Origin: RGIG4608 sp045606265
GTDB lineage: Bacteria; Bacillota; Clostridia; Oscillospirales; CAG-272
DNA length: 64,000 nucleotides
Assembly: GCA_045606265.1 (NCBI GenBank)
Contig: JAZURO010000032.1
Location: 1-64,000 of the forward strand
Direction of reading: 5' to 3'
In this document: piece after piece, positions 50,855 to 60,219 of the stretch
Position numbering within the stretch: position 1 is the first letter of the stretch
Layout: each line of letters begins with the position of its first letter
Translations under genes and position numbers: made by a program
The notes under the pieces: model-generated
The model's database searches: none
The model's input: only the letters and a program-made list of their open reading frames with translations
Told to the model about the DNA's origin: nothing

Positions 50855-52082
50855 TTCTATGTCCTCCCGATTTATTGATTTCACTAACAACAGCTTTTGC
50901 AGTACCATCCGCAACAGATATATCAATTACTGCACCTTGTTGGAACTTATCTACAGAGTTAACAATTTCTCCTCGGTCATTCTGAATAATAGCATATCCT
51001 CTACCAAGTGTATTAAGTGGGCTTATTGCCTGCATTTTGGCACAAGATACACTCAGCAGATGGCTTTTATCCTTCATAATACTTTTCATTTGAATATCAA
51101 GCTTGTCAGACAAGATACCAATTCTCATTTTATATGCATCTAAAAGTTCTTCTTTGGAAATTAGAACTCTTGACGATGATATAGAAGCAATATTATTTCT
51201 GTACTGCTGAATTTTCAAAACAAGCTTGCTTTCAATATCTCTTATTAATTTGTTAATGTCATTTTTAACCAAAAGAGCATTAGGAACTGCCAATTCGGCA
51301 GCTGCAGACGGTGTTGGGGCACGAAGATCTGCCACAAAATCACAAATAGTAAAATCGCTCTCGTGACCGACCGCTGATATAACGGGTATTTCCGATTTTG
51401 AGATGGCGTATGCAAGATCTACGTTATTGAAAGCCCACAAATCCTCCATTGAGCCTCCGCCTCGTCCAATAATAATCACATCAGCCGATTTGGTTTGATT
51501 AAAATACTCAATTCCTGCAATCAAAGTTTTATATGCCGTATCACCTTGGACAAGTGCAGGATACAATAAAAGCTTAGTCAAAGGAAATCTTCTTCCCATA
51601 ACGTTTATCATATCATGTATAGCAGCTCCCGTCGGAGAGGTGACTATTCCAACCGTCATCGGTAGTTTAGGGATTGACTTCTTTCTTGATGCATCAAAAA
51701 GTCCCTCTTTTGCCAATTTCTCTTTTATTTGTTCATATGCAATATAAAGCGCGCCTATTCCGTCGGGCTGAATATCCTCAGCATAAAGCTGATATTGACC
51801 AGAAGGTGCATATACGGAAACTCTGCCATACACTATGACACTCATTCCCTCTTTAAGAGCAAATTTTACTCTTTGCGCACTTGAACGAAACATAACGGAT
51901 TTTAACACGCTTGTTTCATCTTTAAGGGTAAAATATATATGTCCCGATCTATGAATAGTAAGATTTGATATCTCTCCTCTGACCATAATCATAGATAAGA
52001 CTTCATCCTGGGATATCAAAGCACGGATATATTCATTTATCTGAGTAACACTTAAAATCATCTTTGAATTATCCAAGCTCAT
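50847..52082 (-). CDS. xseA: exodeoxyribonuclease VII large subunit
   Basis: The catalytic subunit of 411 residues: N-terminal OB fold (LTVTQINEYIR, GEISN and HIYFTLKD, about 8-55), then the catalytic domain with VGIVTSPTGAAIHDM and GRGGGSMEDLWAFN (about 195-209), the SAVGHESDFTICDFVAD core and a C-terminal coiled coil that binds XseB. Close to typical length. Starts seven bases after the TsaD-like gene. Confidence 0.94.
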   Translation of the reverse strand: MSLDNSKMILSVTQINEYIRALISQDEVLSMIMVRGEISNLTIHRSGHIYFTLKDETSVLKSVMFRSSAQRVKFALKEGMSVIVYGRVSVYAPSGQYQLYAEDIQPDGIGALYIAYEQIKEKLAKEGLFDASRKKSIPKLPMTVGIVTSPTGAAIHDMINVMGRRFPLTKLLLYPALVQGDTAYKTLIAGIEYFNQTKSADVIIIGRGGGSMEDLWAFNNVDLAYAISKSEIPVISAVGHESDFTICDFVADLRAPTPSAAAELAVPNALLVKNDINKLIRDIESKLVLKIQQYRNNIASISSSRVLISKEELLDAYKMRIGILSDKLDIQMKSIMKDKSHLLSVSCAKMQAISPLNTLGRGYAIIQNDRGEIVNSVDKFQQGAVIDISVADGTAKAVVSEINKSGGHRNA

Positions 52083-52089
52083 ATCCTCC

Positions 52090-53040
52090 TTATTCTCTGT
52101 GTAATTTATACGTCAAATATGCTATTCCTGCAGCATTATCGGCTGAAAACTCCGGTGTTGCAAAATACGTGTCCGAAAACCTTGAAAGTTTATTTTGCAA
52201 ATACTTGTTGCTCATCACTCCTCCGGCATATAAAATTGGAATATTCTGATAATTTTCTCTTATATCCTTTGTCAATTTGAATAATGTTTCTCCCACAAAA
52301 TTCAAAACGTAAGCAGATACAAAAGATGCATCAGATGTTTCTTTATACAGCTTTTGAGCTATATTCTCAAGTCCGGAAAGATTACATTTACCGTTATTTA
52401 CGCATATCTTGGCTTTGGGCAATTTTCCAATGTATTGTGAAGCAAGTTGCTCCATTTGCTTTCCGCAAGGAAAACTAAGCCCCATCATAACCCCTGCTCT
52501 GTCAATAGCTTGACCAGCGCTTATGTCAGCAGTTTCACTTATTATACGGACATCAAAACAATTATTGCGTGGAGTTACGTACAATGCCTCAGTCGTACCA
52601 CCTGAAATGTGAAAGGCGACGAAATCATTATGCAATAAAGCATCTGCGCTTCCTGAGGAATAAAGAGCAGCCATAATATGTCCCGATTGATGAGAAAAAC
52701 CATAAACAGGTATACAGTGCGTAGCACCCATAACATCTGCAACAGTTTTGCCCGCCAAAAAGCAAGGCATATATGAACCCTCAACATCCCTTGGTACCGT
52801 AGATACACCAATCGCCTTGATTTCACAGTTTTTAACAACTTCATTGAGCTGCGGTGCCAGTAATGAAAGGTTCTTTATATGAGCAAACACAGCATCACTT
52901 TGACGCAGACCACGCTCTCCCTCTTTAACATTCAGTAGCTTTTTGATATTGGCGATTATTTCGCCATTTTCGTTGCAAACACCGATTGAGGTTGTATAAT
53001 TGCTTGTATCGAATCCGATATATACACTCTCTTTATTCAT
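52090..53040 (-). CDS. TsaD/Kae1 paralogue (peptidase M22-like)
   Basis: This 316-residue ASKHA protein begins YIGFDTSNYTTSIGV and carries the HQSGHIMAAL iron/metal motif (HxxxH), HISGGTTEA phosphate loop and the final SADNAAGIAYL, so the TsaD active-site framework is recognisable. It is shorter and more divergent than true TsaD, which makes threonylcarbamoyladenosine in tRNA with TsaB and TsaE. Such second copies are annotated as peptidase M22 in Clostridia and are of unknown function. It overlaps nusB by eight bases and precedes xseA. No tsaB or tsaE is in the window. Confidence 0.8.
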   Translation of the reverse strand: MNKESVYIGFDTSNYTTSIGVCNENGEIIANIKKLLNVKEGERGLRQSDAVFAHIKNLSLLAPQLNEVVKNCEIKAIGVSTVPRDVEGSYMPCFLAGKTVADVMGATHCIPVYGFSHQSGHIMAALYSSGSADALLHNDFVAFHISGGTTEALYVTPRNNCFDVRIISETADISAGQAIDRAGVMMGLSFPCGKQMEQLASQYIGKLPKAKICVNNGKCNLSGLENIAQKLYKETSDASFVSAYVLNFVGETLFKLTKDIRENYQNIPILYAGGVMSNKYLQNKLSRFSDTYFATPEFSADNAAGIAYLTYKLHRE

Positions 53041-53449
53041 TTTCGGATTCAATAATATCTTTTATTTTGTTAAGGACTCCGTTTGTAAACGCACGTGACT
53101 TTGGATCATCAAACTTTTTAACAAGCTCCAATGCTTCGTTTATAGAAACAGTATTGGGAATATCTTTACAATATATCATTTCATAAACACACAGGCGAAC
53201 AGCTGAACGTGTTGCGTTTGAAAGTCTTGAAACCTTCCAGCCGTTAGATGCATCAGAGATTAATTCATCAATCTCGTTTTGATGTTCAACAACCCCAAAG
53301 AAAGTATCTTTGATATATTTTTCCTTTATTGCGTCTATATCGCGATTTTCTGTTGAAAGTGCAAAAATTGCTTCTGCGCTTTCTTCAAGACGAAACTCTC
53401 TCTCAAAAAGCAATTCAAAAGTTGCCTCTCTTTGTTCTTTTCTTGTCAT
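53033..53449 (-). CDS. nusB: transcription antitermination factor NusB
   Basis: A 138-residue helical protein: TRKEQREATFELLFERE opens it and SINEALELVKKFDDPKSRAFTNGVL closes it, both diagnostic. NusB binds rRNA boxA with NusE for antitermination. The ATG at 53449 follows AAGGAA by eight bases, and the longer frame starting at 53500 lacks a site. It opens the nusB to argS run. Confidence 0.94.
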   Translation of the reverse strand: MTRKEQREATFELLFEREFRLEESAEAIFALSTENRDIDAIKEKYIKDTFFGVVEHQNEIDELISDASNGWKVSRLSNATRSAVRLCVYEMIYCKDIPNTVSINEALELVKKFDDPKSRAFTNGVLNKIKDIIESENE

Positions 53450-53488
53450 ATTCTGAATTCCTTCTAAAATGTAATTATTAACTTTATT

Positions 53489-53517
53489 ATTATAATACAA
53501 ACATTCAGAAAAGTCAA
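53489..53517 (-). promoter_or_regulatory. promoter of the nusB run
   Basis: On the minus strand TTGACT (53517-53512) and TATAAT (53494-53489) with a 17-bp spacer, 40 bp before the nusB ATG. Confidence 0.8.
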
Positions 53518-53596
53518 TAAAAATGAATATTTTTATTCAAAAAAATGAATATTTTGTTGCAAAACAAGTATTTATTCGTTTTGATGATATAAAAAC

Positions 53597-53628
53597 AAAA
53601 AAGTAGAGAAAAAATTCTCTACTTTTTT
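53597..53628. terminator. terminator of the uxuA-SDR operon
   Basis: AAAAAAGTAGAGAA/TTCTCTACTTTTTT with a four-A loop. It follows the stop codon of the SDR gene on the minus strand. Confidence 0.88.
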
Positions 53629-53635
53629 AGATTTA

Positions 53636-54460
53636 TTAAACTCCTGAATAAGCTGAAAAGCCACCGTCAACAGGAATAATTATGCCGGTTACAAAGCCGG
53701 ATTCAGCAGGATTTGTAAGGAAACGAAGTGTTCCAAGAAGTTCTTCGGATTCGCCAAAACGCTTCATAGGTGTTGCATTAAGAATCTTATTTGTTCTTGG
53801 TGTAGGAGTACCGTCTTCATTAAACAAAAGCGCTCTATTTTGATTTGTAACAAAGAATCCGGGGGCAATTGCGTTAACTCTTATTCCGGCACCTGCAAAA
53901 TGAACTGCTAACCACTGCGTGAAATTAGAAATTCCGGATTTTGCTGCACTGTATGCGGGGATTTTTGTAAGAGGACGATATGCATTCATAGAGGATACGT
54001 TAAGAATAGAGCATCCTTCCTGTCCAATCATATCCTTTGCAAAAACCTGTGTGGGCAAAAGTGTTCCCATAATGTTAAGATTGAATACAAAATCAAAACC
54101 TGATTTATCAAGATTGAAGAACGTTTTTATATCTTCTCTATCTTCATCACCAAGCTCATAATATTCCTTGTCTGTTGTAGCTCTTGGACTATTTCCGCCT
54201 GCACCGTTGATAAGAATGGTACATTTACCAAGGTCTGCAAGAATAGCTTCGTGAGCAGCTTCTATGCTTTCTTTTTCAAGGCAGTTTACCTTATATGCTT
54301 TTGCTACACCGCCTGCAACATTAATTCTGTCTGCAACAGCTGCCGCTGCAACATCATTAAGGTCAAGAAGAGCCACCTTGTAGCCCTGCTTAGCCATTTC
54401 TTCGGCAAAGGATGAGCAAAGAACGCCACCTGCACCTGTAATAACACAAACTTTATTCAT
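53636..54460 (-). CDS. SDR-type D-mannonate oxidoreductase (fructuronate reductase)
   Basis: This 274-residue classical SDR has the loop TGAGGVLCSS (about 8-17), NGAGG (about 85), catalytic Ser in NVSSMNAY and YSAAK (about 170-174). The insertion DREDIKTFFNLDKSGFDFVF is seen in mannonate-type SDRs that replace UxuB. It directly follows uxuA, so it most likely reduces fructuronate to mannonate or the reverse. The rest of the glucuronate pathway (uxaC, kdgK, kdgA) is not in the window. Confidence 0.85.
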   Translation of the reverse strand: MNKVCVITGAGGVLCSSFAEEMAKQGYKVALLDLNDVAAAAVADRINVAGGVAKAYKVNCLEKESIEAAHEAILADLGKCTILINGAGGNSPRATTDKEYYELGDEDREDIKTFFNLDKSGFDFVFNLNIMGTLLPTQVFAKDMIGQEGCSILNVSSMNAYRPLTKIPAYSAAKSGISNFTQWLAVHFAGAGIRVNAIAPGFFVTNQNRALLFNEDGTPTPRTNKILNATPMKRFGESEELLGTLRFLTNPAESGFVTGIIIPVDGGFSAYSGV

Positions 54461-54475
54461 ATTATTCTCCTAAAC

Positions 54476-55519
54476 TTAGTTTTTTGCATCCTTTTCAATT
54501 GCTTCCCAAAGGCCAAGAAGATAAGTTGCGCCAAGCGCACGGTCATACAAACCGTAACCGTATCTACCCTTTTCACCCCAAATCATTCTGCCGTGGTCAG
54601 GACGCATATATCCGTCAAATCCGTTATCGTGAAGTGCTTTCATTATTGCATAAATATCAAGCGATCCACAGTCAGTTGGATGTGCAACCTCGTGGAATTG
54701 ACGAGGACCTGTATGCTTAACATTACGGATGTGTGCAAAATGAATTCTCTTTGCAAATTTAGCACTCATTCTCACAAGGTCGTTTTCGGTTGATGCACCG
54801 AGAGAACCTGTACAGAAAGTTAATCCATTTTCGGGAAGATCAACAATTTTCAAAAATCTTTCAAGGTTTTCTTCACAAGTAATAATTCTTGGAAGTCCAA
54901 AAATACCCCACGGCGGGTCATCCGGATGGATAGCCATATTGATTCCCACCTCATGAGCAACCGGAATAACCTTTGTCAAAAATGCTTCAAGATTTTTCCA
55001 AAGCTGTTCTTCATCAATTGCTTCATACTGTTTAAGCAAGTCACGAAGGCCGTCAAGAGTGTAGCTCTCATCCCAACCGGGCAAAGAAAGTCCACCGTCA
55101 AGAGGATTCATAGAAAGCACGGTTTGCTCGTCATATGCCAAGCTATTGGAACCGTCGGGAGCCTGATGCTCAAGCTCACTTCTAAGCCAGTCAAAAACGG
55201 GCATAAAGTTATAGCAAACACACTTAACACCTGCTTTTGCAAGTCTTCTGAGATTTTCACAATAATTTTCAATGAGTTGCGGTGCCTTTTCGTTACCGAG
55301 CTTAATATCCTCAGGAACGGGTACACTTTCAACAACCTCGAATTTAAGTCCGTGAGCTTCTGCACTTGCCTTTATTGCATTAATGCTTTCTTCACTCCAA
55401 ACTCCTCCTGCAGGCACGTCATATACCGCAGAAACAATCGAGTACATACCCGGAATCTGAGAAATTTGTTCAAGAGTTACGGGATCACTTGGACCGTAAT
55501 GCCTGAAAGTCATTTTCAT
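54476..55519 (-). CDS. uxuA: mannonate dehydratase
   Basis: UxuA converts D-mannonate to 2-keto-3-deoxygluconate in hexuronate breakdown. The 347-residue protein begins MKMTFRHYGPSDPVTLEQI, a family signature; the TIM-barrel metal ligands are in NMAIHPDDPPWGIFGLPRI, GSLGA, HFAHIRN and RPDHGR. GGAGGAAT precedes the start. It forms an operon with the SDR gene (15-base gap). Confidence 0.95.
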   Translation of the reverse strand: MKMTFRHYGPSDPVTLEQISQIPGMYSIVSAVYDVPAGGVWSEESINAIKASAEAHGLKFEVVESVPVPEDIKLGNEKAPQLIENYCENLRRLAKAGVKCVCYNFMPVFDWLRSELEHQAPDGSNSLAYDEQTVLSMNPLDGGLSLPGWDESYTLDGLRDLLKQYEAIDEEQLWKNLEAFLTKVIPVAHEVGINMAIHPDDPPWGIFGLPRIITCEENLERFLKIVDLPENGLTFCTGSLGASTENDLVRMSAKFAKRIHFAHIRNVKHTGPRQFHEVAHPTDCGSLDIYAIMKALHDNGFDGYMRPDHGRMIWGEKGRYGYGLYDRALGATYLLGLWEAIEKDAKN

Positions 55520-55571
55520 AGTTTGATTCCTCCAATATTTTAGTAGAAGTATTCGATAAACTTACGCATTT

Positions 55572-55600
55572 AGTATATCACATAACAAGCATTTTTGCAA
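55572..55600 (-). promoter_or_regulatory. probable promoter of the uxuA operon
   Basis: On the minus strand TTGCAA (55600-55595) and TATACT (55577-55572) are 17 bp apart, 53 bp before uxuA. No clear cre site or hexuronate-regulator palindrome was seen in the rest of the A/T-rich 258-bp gap. Confidence 0.6.
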
Positions 55601-55713
55601 TAATAGTTTGATAATTTTCTTACAAAAAAATCAATTTGCACATACTTTTTCAAAAAAATTTTCATTTTTCGCAATTTTTGTGCAATATTTTTCAAAAAAA
55701 TGTGATTATACTA

Positions 55714-55742
55714 TTGAAAAATTCCAAAAAATAATATATAAT
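55714..55742 (+). promoter_or_regulatory. promoter of ireB
   Basis: TTGAAA (55714-55719) and TATAAT (55737-55742) with a 17-bp spacer, 36 bp before the ATG at 55778. Confidence 0.7.
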
Positions 55743-55777
55743 ATTTTTACATAAGTTTTTATTAAAGGAGTTCAAAA

Positions 55778-56032
55778 ATGGCAAGAAGAGATTGTGAAAC
55801 TCAAATGTTCCGTGTTCCCAGCGAACGCGAGGATGAAACAAAAAGAATTCTTCAAGAAATCTATGACGCATTAAGCGAAAGAGGCTATAATCCTATCAAC
55901 CAGATAGTCGGATATATTATTTCCGAGGACCCCACCTATATTACTAACCATAACAATGCTCGCGCACTTATCAGAAAACTAGATAGAGATGAATTACTCG
56001 CTACGTTGTTAAAGAACTATCTTGATATATAA
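55778..56032 (+). CDS. ireB: IreB-family regulatory phosphoprotein (UPF0297)
   Basis: An 84-residue protein matching IreB: ETQMFRVPSERED, YDALSERGYNPINQIVGYI and EDPTYITNHNNARALI are the conserved blocks. In Enterococcus the protein is a substrate of the Ser/Thr kinase IreK and affects cephalosporin resistance; phospho-threonines are near the N-terminus. The usual neighbours yrrK and alaS are missing; here ribF follows immediately. Confidence 0.93.
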   Translation: MARRDCETQMFRVPSEREDETKRILQEIYDALSERGYNPINQIVGYIISEDPTYITNHNNARALIRKLDRDELLATLLKNYLDI

Positions 56033-56033
56033 A

Positions 56034-56975
56034 ATGAGATTTATTAACCTGAGAACTATGACAGAGGTATCATCTATTTCCAATTCTTCGGTCCTCTGTT
56101 TAGGCAATTTTGACGGTGTTCATTTGGGACACCGTCAACTTGTTGATGCCGTGTTATTCAAACAGAATACTCTGAAAAAAACGTATCCGAATCTTGTAAG
56201 CGGAGCTTGGTTTTTTGATTCTAACTTTTATAAAAATACTGACGAAATATACTCATTGGGTGAAAAGTTGGAGGTCTTCGCATCACTTGGTCTTGAATAT
56301 GCAATTATTGCTGATTTCAATGAAATGAAATCACTTTCACCAGAAGATTTTGTAAATGAGGTTTTACAAAATCAGTGCAAGTGCATTCACGCTGTATGTG
56401 GAGATAATTTTCGATTTGGTGCAAAAGCTGCCGGAAGCAGTCAATCACTCTTAGATCTCATGTCAGGAAAAGCTACTGTTGTTCCGCTGATGGCCGTTTC
56501 TGACGACGTTTCATCAAATGAAAAAACGATTATTTCATCTACCTATATAAGAACACTTCTTATGCACGGTGATATATCAAAAGCTAATTCCCTGTTAGGA
56601 AAAAATTATTCCATTTGCGAAACTGTTGTTCACGGAAAGGCTCTTGGAAGAAAGTTAGGAATACCGACAATAAATCAGAACGTTCAAGAAAAACGTTTGA
56701 TTTTGAAAAACGGTATATATGCAACGCTTTGCACGATTGATGGAAAGCTGTATCAAGGAGTGACTAACGTTGGCATTCGCCCTACGGTGGATAATAACGG
56801 CATTCAAAATATAGAAACTCATATCATCGACTTTGACGGTGATTGTTATGAAAAAAAAGTTAAAATCGAGTTTCTCGCACGCATTCGTGATGAAATGAAA
56901 TTCGATTCAGTTGATGCTCTTAAAGATCAAATTCAAAAAGACATCCGTGAAACAATACATTATTTTAACAAATAA
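56034..56975 (+). CDS. ribF: bifunctional riboflavin kinase / FAD synthetase
   Basis: RibF makes FMN and FAD from riboflavin. The N-terminal adenylyltransferase domain shows LGNFDGVHLGHRQLV (about 25-39) and the CGDNFRFGAKAAG motif; SSTYIRTLL closes it. The C-terminal kinase domain has GKALGRKLGIPTINQ and GVTNVGIRPTVDNNG. It starts one base after the ireB stop without a good ribosome binding site, so translational coupling is likely. Usual 300-320 residue length. Confidence 0.94.
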   Translation: MRFINLRTMTEVSSISNSSVLCLGNFDGVHLGHRQLVDAVLFKQNTLKKTYPNLVSGAWFFDSNFYKNTDEIYSLGEKLEVFASLGLEYAIIADFNEMKSLSPEDFVNEVLQNQCKCIHAVCGDNFRFGAKAAGSSQSLLDLMSGKATVVPLMAVSDDVSSNEKTIISSTYIRTLLMHGDISKANSLLGKNYSICETVVHGKALGRKLGIPTINQNVQEKRLILKNGIYATLCTIDGKLYQGVTNVGIRPTVDNNGIQNIETHIIDFDGDCYEKKVKIEFLARIRDEMKFDSVDALKDQIQKDIRETIHYFNK

Positions 56976-56992
56976 AAAAAGAGGTGAGAACA

Positions 56993-58288
56993 ATGCTCAA
57001 AAAAGTATTTATATTTACTGTTTTGACTGCACTTTTCTTCTCCTCTTTTTGTTTTTTTACATATGCTTTTGCGCCTGAAAAATCGGATGGAAACGTAGAA
57101 AGCTACTACTTGTACGATCTTAGTCACAAGACTATGATCGCGCATAAAAACACGGATAGCTTGATTTCTCCCTCTTCAACAACAAAAATAATGACGGCAT
57201 GTGTCATATTTGAATCCGGAATTGACTTAAACAAGGAAATAACAGTTACCCGAAATATGCTTAATGATGTTGAGGGCAGAAATATGTTGCTTAAAGAAAA
57301 CGACGTATTGACCGTTGAGGACCTGTTGTATGCTATGATTTGCGGTGGATATAACGACGCAACTCACGTATTGGCACTTTCGGTATCTTCATCAATTAAT
57401 GAATTTGTAGTGCAAATGAATCAAAAAGCCCAAGAGCTTAATATGAATCATACCAACTATACCAATCCTTCCGGACTCGCTGACAATAATATGCGTACAA
57501 CTGTAAGTGATATGGTGAAGTTAGTTAAACATATGATACAAAATGAAAGATTTATAAAGATATGCTCAACAAAGCTGTACAAGCTTTCAGACAAAGCAAG
57601 TTGTGATTTTAGTACTATAAAAAATCGCTCCTCTATGCTAACTCAATACAAAGGACTTGCCAGTATGAATGTTGGTTCAAATGATGATGGTGACTGCGCT
57701 GTATTATTTTATAAAACTGATGAGCTTTCTCTGATTTCAATTGTAATGAATGCTAAGCATCCTGAATCAAACAACAATGATAACGTTGCTGAAAGCTTTT
57801 CAAAGCTTCTCATTTCGCACGCACTTAACGATTATTCGTACAAGCTTATAAAATCCAAAACTGATATTATCACTTCTCTTCCCATAAAGTACTCTGTATC
57901 CTCCAAAAAGATAGATGTGTATCTGCAAGATGATTTGAATATATACCTAAATAAAAACATAAGCGAATCTGAGTTGGATTATGCCATCAGTATTCACAAT
58001 GATGAGTTAATTGCACCAATAAAAGCAGGAGATACAGTTGGAACACTAACAGTATTTTATGAAGGCGTTCTTTTAGTCAATGTCCCTCTGATCGTAAAAG
58101 AAAACATTGAAAAAAATATTTTTCTCTATTCAATGGATATGATTAAGGAATTTGTTCTCAGCAAGGCATTTTTGATTGGTATTATGATATTTATCGTATT
58201 ATTGATCCTATATTTCCGTTCACGCAAAAGAACATTCAAACGCAAACAAAAAAGAAAAAAGCATAAAATAAGAAAAAAGCCAACCTGA
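56993..58288 (+). CDS. D-Ala-D-Ala carboxypeptidase homologue with degenerate catalytic motifs
   Basis: This 431-residue protein has an S11-peptidase architecture: signal-like helix (1-24), PBP-like domain with STTK (Ser62-Lys65), a C-terminal beta domain, and a membrane helix (about 386-408) plus a very basic tail. Only the first catalytic motif is intact. The SxN motif reads GYN (119-121), and the region matching GLKTG reads GLASM (222-226), so the Lys-Thr-Gly is gone. Compare the intact copy at 27.9-29.0 kb. It may be a non-catalytic sensor or binding protein; low activity is not excluded. The ATG at 56993 follows AGAGGTG. Confidence 0.8.
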   Translation: MLKKVFIFTVLTALFFSSFCFFTYAFAPEKSDGNVESYYLYDLSHKTMIAHKNTDSLISPSSTTKIMTACVIFESGIDLNKEITVTRNMLNDVEGRNMLLKENDVLTVEDLLYAMICGGYNDATHVLALSVSSSINEFVVQMNQKAQELNMNHTNYTNPSGLADNNMRTTVSDMVKLVKHMIQNERFIKICSTKLYKLSDKASCDFSTIKNRSSMLTQYKGLASMNVGSNDDGDCAVLFYKTDELSLISIVMNAKHPESNNNDNVAESFSKLLISHALNDYSYKLIKSKTDIITSLPIKYSVSSKKIDVYLQDDLNIYLNKNISESELDYAISIHNDELIAPIKAGDTVGTLTVFYEGVLLVNVPLIVKENIEKNIFLYSMDMIKEFVLSKAFLIGIMIFIVLLILYFRSRKRTFKRKQKRKKHKIRKKPT

Positions 58289-58300
58289 GTTGGCTTTTTT
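58273..58300. terminator. bidirectional terminator overlapping the end of the carboxypeptidase-like gene
   Basis: AAAAAAGCCAAC/GTTGGCTTTTTT with a CTGA loop. The stop codon TGA is inside the hairpin. It also serves the convergent ABC exporter operon. Confidence 0.9.
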
Positions 58301-58302
58301 GT

Positions 58303-60219
58303 TTAATCTAATTCTTTTTTGCCGGTATATAACTCGTAATACCTTCCTTCCATTTCAAGAAGCTCTTCATGAGTTCCCCTCTCTACTATTTCACCGTGTT
58401 CAAGCACCATAATGGCATTTGAATTTCTAACTGTTGAAAGTCTATGAGCGATGACAAAGGTTGTTCTGTCTTTCATCAACCTATCCATACCGTGTTCAAT
58501 ATGGCGCTCGGTTCTTGTGTCAACTGAACTTGTCGCCTCATCGAGAACAAGTATAGGGGCCTTGGAAAGCGCAGCTCTTGCGATATTGAGAAGCTGTCTT
58601 TGACCCTGTGAAAGATTAGCTCCGTCACCTTCAATTACCGTATTATATCCATCTGCAAGTCGCATAATAAAGCTATGTGCGCTTGCAGTTTTTGCAGCTT
58701 GAATAACCTCATCATCAGTTGCATCCAATCTGCCGTACCTAATATTCTCCATAATAGTACCTGTAAACAAGTGGGTATCCTGCAAAACCATAGCTATATT
58801 CCTTCTCAAATCTGAAAGATTATATTCTTTGATATCCACACCGTCAATAGTTATTTTACCTGATTCAATGTCGTAAAAACGGTTAAGAAGATTTGTAACG
58901 GTTGTTTTTCCTGCACCGGTAGAACCTACAAATGCTATCTTCTGTCCGGGATGAGCATAAAGTGAGATGTTTTTAAGAACTGTCTTATCCGGATTATATC
59001 CAAACGTAACGTTTTCAAGCACCACATCACCTCTGATATTATTGGCAGAATGAACTTCTCCAATAGTTTCAACCTCAGGTTCTCTATCCATTAATCCAAA
59101 AACTCTTTCGGCGCCTGCAAGTGCAGAAAATATAGTACTCATCTGTTGAGATATTTGGTTAATAGGCATTGAAAATTGACGTGAGTACTGCACAAATACG
59201 ACAAGACTGCCTATACTAAGCAAATTCATACAGCATAGAACACCGCCGATTCCTGCCGTTAACGCAAAGCTTATCTGACTCATATTACCAAGAACGGGGC
59301 CCATTATTCCGCCAAAAAATTGCGCCTTGAACTGCTTATCTCTCATATCATTGTTAAGAGTATCGAATTCTTCTTCACATATTTTTTCGTGATTAAATAC
59401 TTTAATTACCTTTTGACCCGAAACAGATTCTTCTATATATCCGTTGATTGCGCCCAAAGCTGCCTGCTGACCAACATAATACTTTGATGAACGCTTTGCA
59501 ATTTGTCCCGCAAGGAACCCGAAAATAGGAATAAACACGATAGTAATAAGCGTAAGCCATATATTAGTGGCTATCATAATAGATAGCGTACCGATAATAG
59601 TTATGGCACCCGAAATAAGATTAACAACCGTGTTGTGTAACATCATATCGATATTATCAATATCATTTGTAAAGCTACTCATTATTGTACCGTTACTGTC
59701 GCTGTCGAATGCCCGGACGGGTAGCTTTTGTACCTTTTTGAACAAATCGTTTCTAAGATTCTCGATAGCATTCATTGAAACGGTAAGCATAATTCTTGCT
59801 TGAAGATAACTTGCCGCTATGCCGCACAGATATATTCCCGCAACCACTGTAAGCACTAATGCCAAGTATTCAAGCGGTTGATTGAACACTATACCAAAAA
59901 AGATAAATTGGCTCTCACCGGTCGTAAGTGATTTTTCCAATGCATCAATGACAAGCTTGAGAATATATGAACCCACTAATGAGGCAACAGTATGCATCAG
60001 CATACATACCAATACCAAAACCAAACGGAATTTGTATTTTGATATATATGCAAGCAATCTTTTAACAGTTAATTTTGCATTCTTGGGTTTTCCCTTGGCT
60101 CTCACTCCCGGTCCACCGCCACGGCGGGGTCCGTGTCCTGAAGGCATTTTTCCCTTTTTGGGATCGAAGGATTTGCCGCCGTACTGCTTTTGAAGCTCTT
60201 CTAATTTTCTTGCAGCCAT
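58303..60219 (-). CDS. ABC multidrug-type exporter subunit with consensus ATPase site
   Basis: A 638-residue half-transporter: a long basic Gly/Arg/Pro-rich N-terminal segment (about 1-45), six transmembrane helices (about 60-350), then an ATPase with Walker A GSTGAGKTTV, signature LSQGQRQLLNIARAAL and Walker B ILVLDEATSSVD with the catalytic Glu. It overlaps the partner gene by one base (TAATG), matching heterodimeric exporters such as LmrCD/BmrCD. The unusual N-terminal extension has no evident homologue I recognise. Confidence 0.9.
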   Translation of the reverse strand: MAARKLEELQKQYGGKSFDPKKGKMPSGHGPRRGGGPGVRAKGKPKNAKLTVKRLLAYISKYKFRLVLVLVCMLMHTVASLVGSYILKLVIDALEKSLTTGESQFIFFGIVFNQPLEYLALVLTVVAGIYLCGIAASYLQARIMLTVSMNAIENLRNDLFKKVQKLPVRAFDSDSNGTIMSSFTNDIDNIDMMLHNTVVNLISGAITIIGTLSIMIATNIWLTLITIVFIPIFGFLAGQIAKRSSKYYVGQQAALGAINGYIEESVSGQKVIKVFNHEKICEEEFDTLNNDMRDKQFKAQFFGGIMGPVLGNMSQISFALTAGIGGVLCCMNLLSIGSLVVFVQYSRQFSMPINQISQQMSTIFSALAGAERVFGLMDREPEVETIGEVHSANNIRGDVVLENVTFGYNPDKTVLKNISLYAHPGQKIAFVGSTGAGKTTVTNLLNRFYDIESGKITIDGVDIKEYNLSDLRRNIAMVLQDTHLFTGTIMENIRYGRLDATDDEVIQAAKTASAHSFIMRLADGYNTVIEGDGANLSQGQRQLLNIARAALSKAPILVLDEATSSVDTRTERHIEHGMDRLMKDRTTFVIAHRLSTVRNSNAIMVLEHGEIVERGTHEELLEMEGRYYELYTGKKELD

